From positions 124,001 through 188,000 of the forward strand of contig NZ_QRAN01000005.1 of NCBI RefSeq assembly GCF_003457605.1: a DNA stretch of 64,000 bases, given 5' to 3'. The DNA is from Seongchinamella sediminis (GTDB lineage Bacteria; Pseudomonadota; Gammaproteobacteria; Pseudomonadales; Halieaceae). Made by a program: the position numbers and the translations under genes. Shown one piece after another: positions 63,046 through 64,000 of the stretch (positions within the stretch are counted from its first letter, which is position 1; every line of letters begins with the position of its first letter). The notes below the pieces were generated by a model. The model made no database searches and had not been told where the DNA came from. It worked only from the letters and a program-made list of their open reading frames with translations.

Positions 63046-64000
63046 TGAGAGTTGGTATTAACGGTTTTGGCCGCATTGGCCGCTCGGTCTTCCGCATTCT
63101 CGAGAACGTGGCCGGGGTGGACGTGGTTGCCATCAATGACCTGTTTGACAACGACGCTCTGCGTTACCTGCTCAGCTACGATACGGTAATGGGACCCTTT
63201 GGGAAAAACCTGAAGCTGGAGGATGATCACTTTGTCACTGACAAGGGACGGACCAGGCTGCTCAACGAGCGCAACCCGGCCGACATTCCCTGGGGCGAAC
63301 TGGGCGTGGATGTGGTGGTGGAAGCCACCGGTGTATTCCGCACCCGGGAGCAGCTGGTGCAGCACCTCGATGCCGGTGCCGGTCGGGTGATTCTCACCGT
63401 GCCGTCCAAGGACCCGGTGGATTATACCGTGGTGCTCGGCGTTAATGATGAGGGCCTGCAGCCGGAACACCGGATTATCTCCAATGCCAGTTGCACCACC
63501 AACTGCCTGGCGCCCATGGCCAGGGTGCTCAACGATGCCTTCGGGATCGAGGAGGGGGTGATCAACACGGTGCATGCCTATACCAACGACCAGCGGCTGG
63601 CGGATGTGCCCCACTCGGACTGGCGCCGCAGCCGCGCCGCCGCCGAGAATATCATTCCCACCTCTACCGGCGCGGCCAAGGCGGTGGGCGAGGTTCTGCC
63701 GCAGCTGAAGGGCAAGTTACATGGCATTGCCGCCCGGGTTCCGGTGCCGGACGGCTCGGTGGTGGACCTGTTCGTCAAGCTGGGCCGGCGCGTCACCGTG
63801 GACGATGTCAATGCGGCGGTACGGGAAGCCTCCGCGTCGGAACGGCTCAAGGGTATTCTGGAGTACAGCGAAGTGCCGGTGGTTTCCTCGGATATTATCG
63901 GCAACTCCCATTCCTCAATTTACGACGCGGGCTTCACCGGGGTAACTGCGGAGCGGTACCTGCGGGTGCTGAACTGGTACGACAACGAGTGGGGTTACTC
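63045..64000 (+). CDS. gap: Type I glyceraldehyde-3-phosphate dehydrogenase (3' end outside window)
   Basis: The first 318 codons of a canonical enzyme are visible; only the last 10-20 residues are missing. AGGAGG lies seven bases before the ATG. Cys150 in SNASCTTNCLAPMA, the His in VNTVHAYTNDQ region, STGAAKAVGEV and ARVPVPDGSVVDL are all intact, and WYDNEWGYS reaches the window end. Oxidation of glyceraldehyde 3-phosphate to 1,3-bisphosphoglycerate with NAD is expected. It follows the cysteine-less paralogue, with overlapping stop and start codons, and is under the same HexR-controlled promoter region. Confidence 0.97.
   Translation, partial: MRVGINGFGRIGRSVFRILENVAGVDVVAINDLFDNDALRYLLSYDTVMGPFGKNLKLEDDHFVTDKGRTRLLNERNPADIPWGELGVDVVVEATGVFRTREQLVQHLDAGAGRVILTVPSKDPVDYTVVLGVNDEGLQPEHRIISNASCTTNCLAPMARVLNDAFGIEEGVINTVHAYTNDQRLADVPHSDWRRSRAAAENIIPTSTGAAKAVGEVLPQLKGKLHGIAARVPVPDGSVVDLFVKLGRRVTVDDVNAAVREASASERLKGILEYSEVPVVSSDIIGNSHSSIYDAGFTGVTAERYLRVLNWYDNEWGY

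Overview
The window is about 64 kb of GC-rich DNA, densely packed with genes on both strands. I see no tRNA, rRNA, CRISPR array, transposase or phage gene. The gene content fits a marine or aquatic aerobic gammaproteobacterium, most like the Halieaceae (OM60/NOR5) group: many acyl-CoA and lipid genes, a wax ester synthase, a luciferase-like F420-type oxidoreductase, a DUF3604 protein, TonB-dependent uptake, ergothioneine synthesis and a HexR-controlled Entner-Doudoroff module. The family placement is inference from gene content only.

Layout. 1-7 kb (minus strand): the 5' part of a DUF3604 gene, then a tight four-gene operon encoding an MscS-type channel, an M42-type peptidase, an RLAN/RimK ATP-grasp ligase and a GNAT-C39 peptidase fusion. 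7-16 kb: LLM oxidoreductase, MBL hydrolase, crotonase, DUF885 protein, homocysteine methyltransferase, a Ser/Thr kinase with a C-terminal RyR-like domain, and a propeller lipoprotein. 16-20 kb: egtB-egtD, divergent from an ABC exporter. 20-30 kb: an exported eight-fold 11-residue repeat protein, an S10 peptidase, a PatB-type lyase, two SDRs, DUF2058, GST, a double DsbA/HCCA-isomerase protein and a wax ester synthase with a Lys-Ala tail. 30-38 kb (minus): epimerase-like protein, tandem HAD protein, M1 aminopeptidase lipoprotein, CAP-domain lipoprotein with calcium-type repeats, and a Tat/lipoprotein SDR.

38-47.5 kb is a lipid and acyl-CoA region: molybdopterin oxidoreductase, acyl-CoA ligase, patatin, DUF2855, carboxyltransferase and a PhyH-type dioxygenase. 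47.7-53.3 kb holds a thiamine-related locus: a TPP riboswitch in front of a TonB receptor, a 2OG-Fe(II) oxygenase and a PnuC/PnuT permease. 53.3-60.2 kb: GDPD, an RhlE helicase, and a four-gene minus-strand operon (sorbosone-type dehydrogenase, CDP-alcohol phosphotransferase, EEP nuclease/phosphatase, FATP-type acyl-CoA synthetase). 60.3-64 kb: hexR, divergent from eda, a GAPDH paralogue that has lost its catalytic cysteine, and canonical gap, which runs off the window.

The best candidates for something little described are the channel/peptidase/ATP-grasp/GNAT-C39 operon (a possible peptide-type osmolyte or peptide-tag system), the kinase-RyR protein, the cysteine-less GAPDH next to gap, and the LEA-like 11-mer protein.
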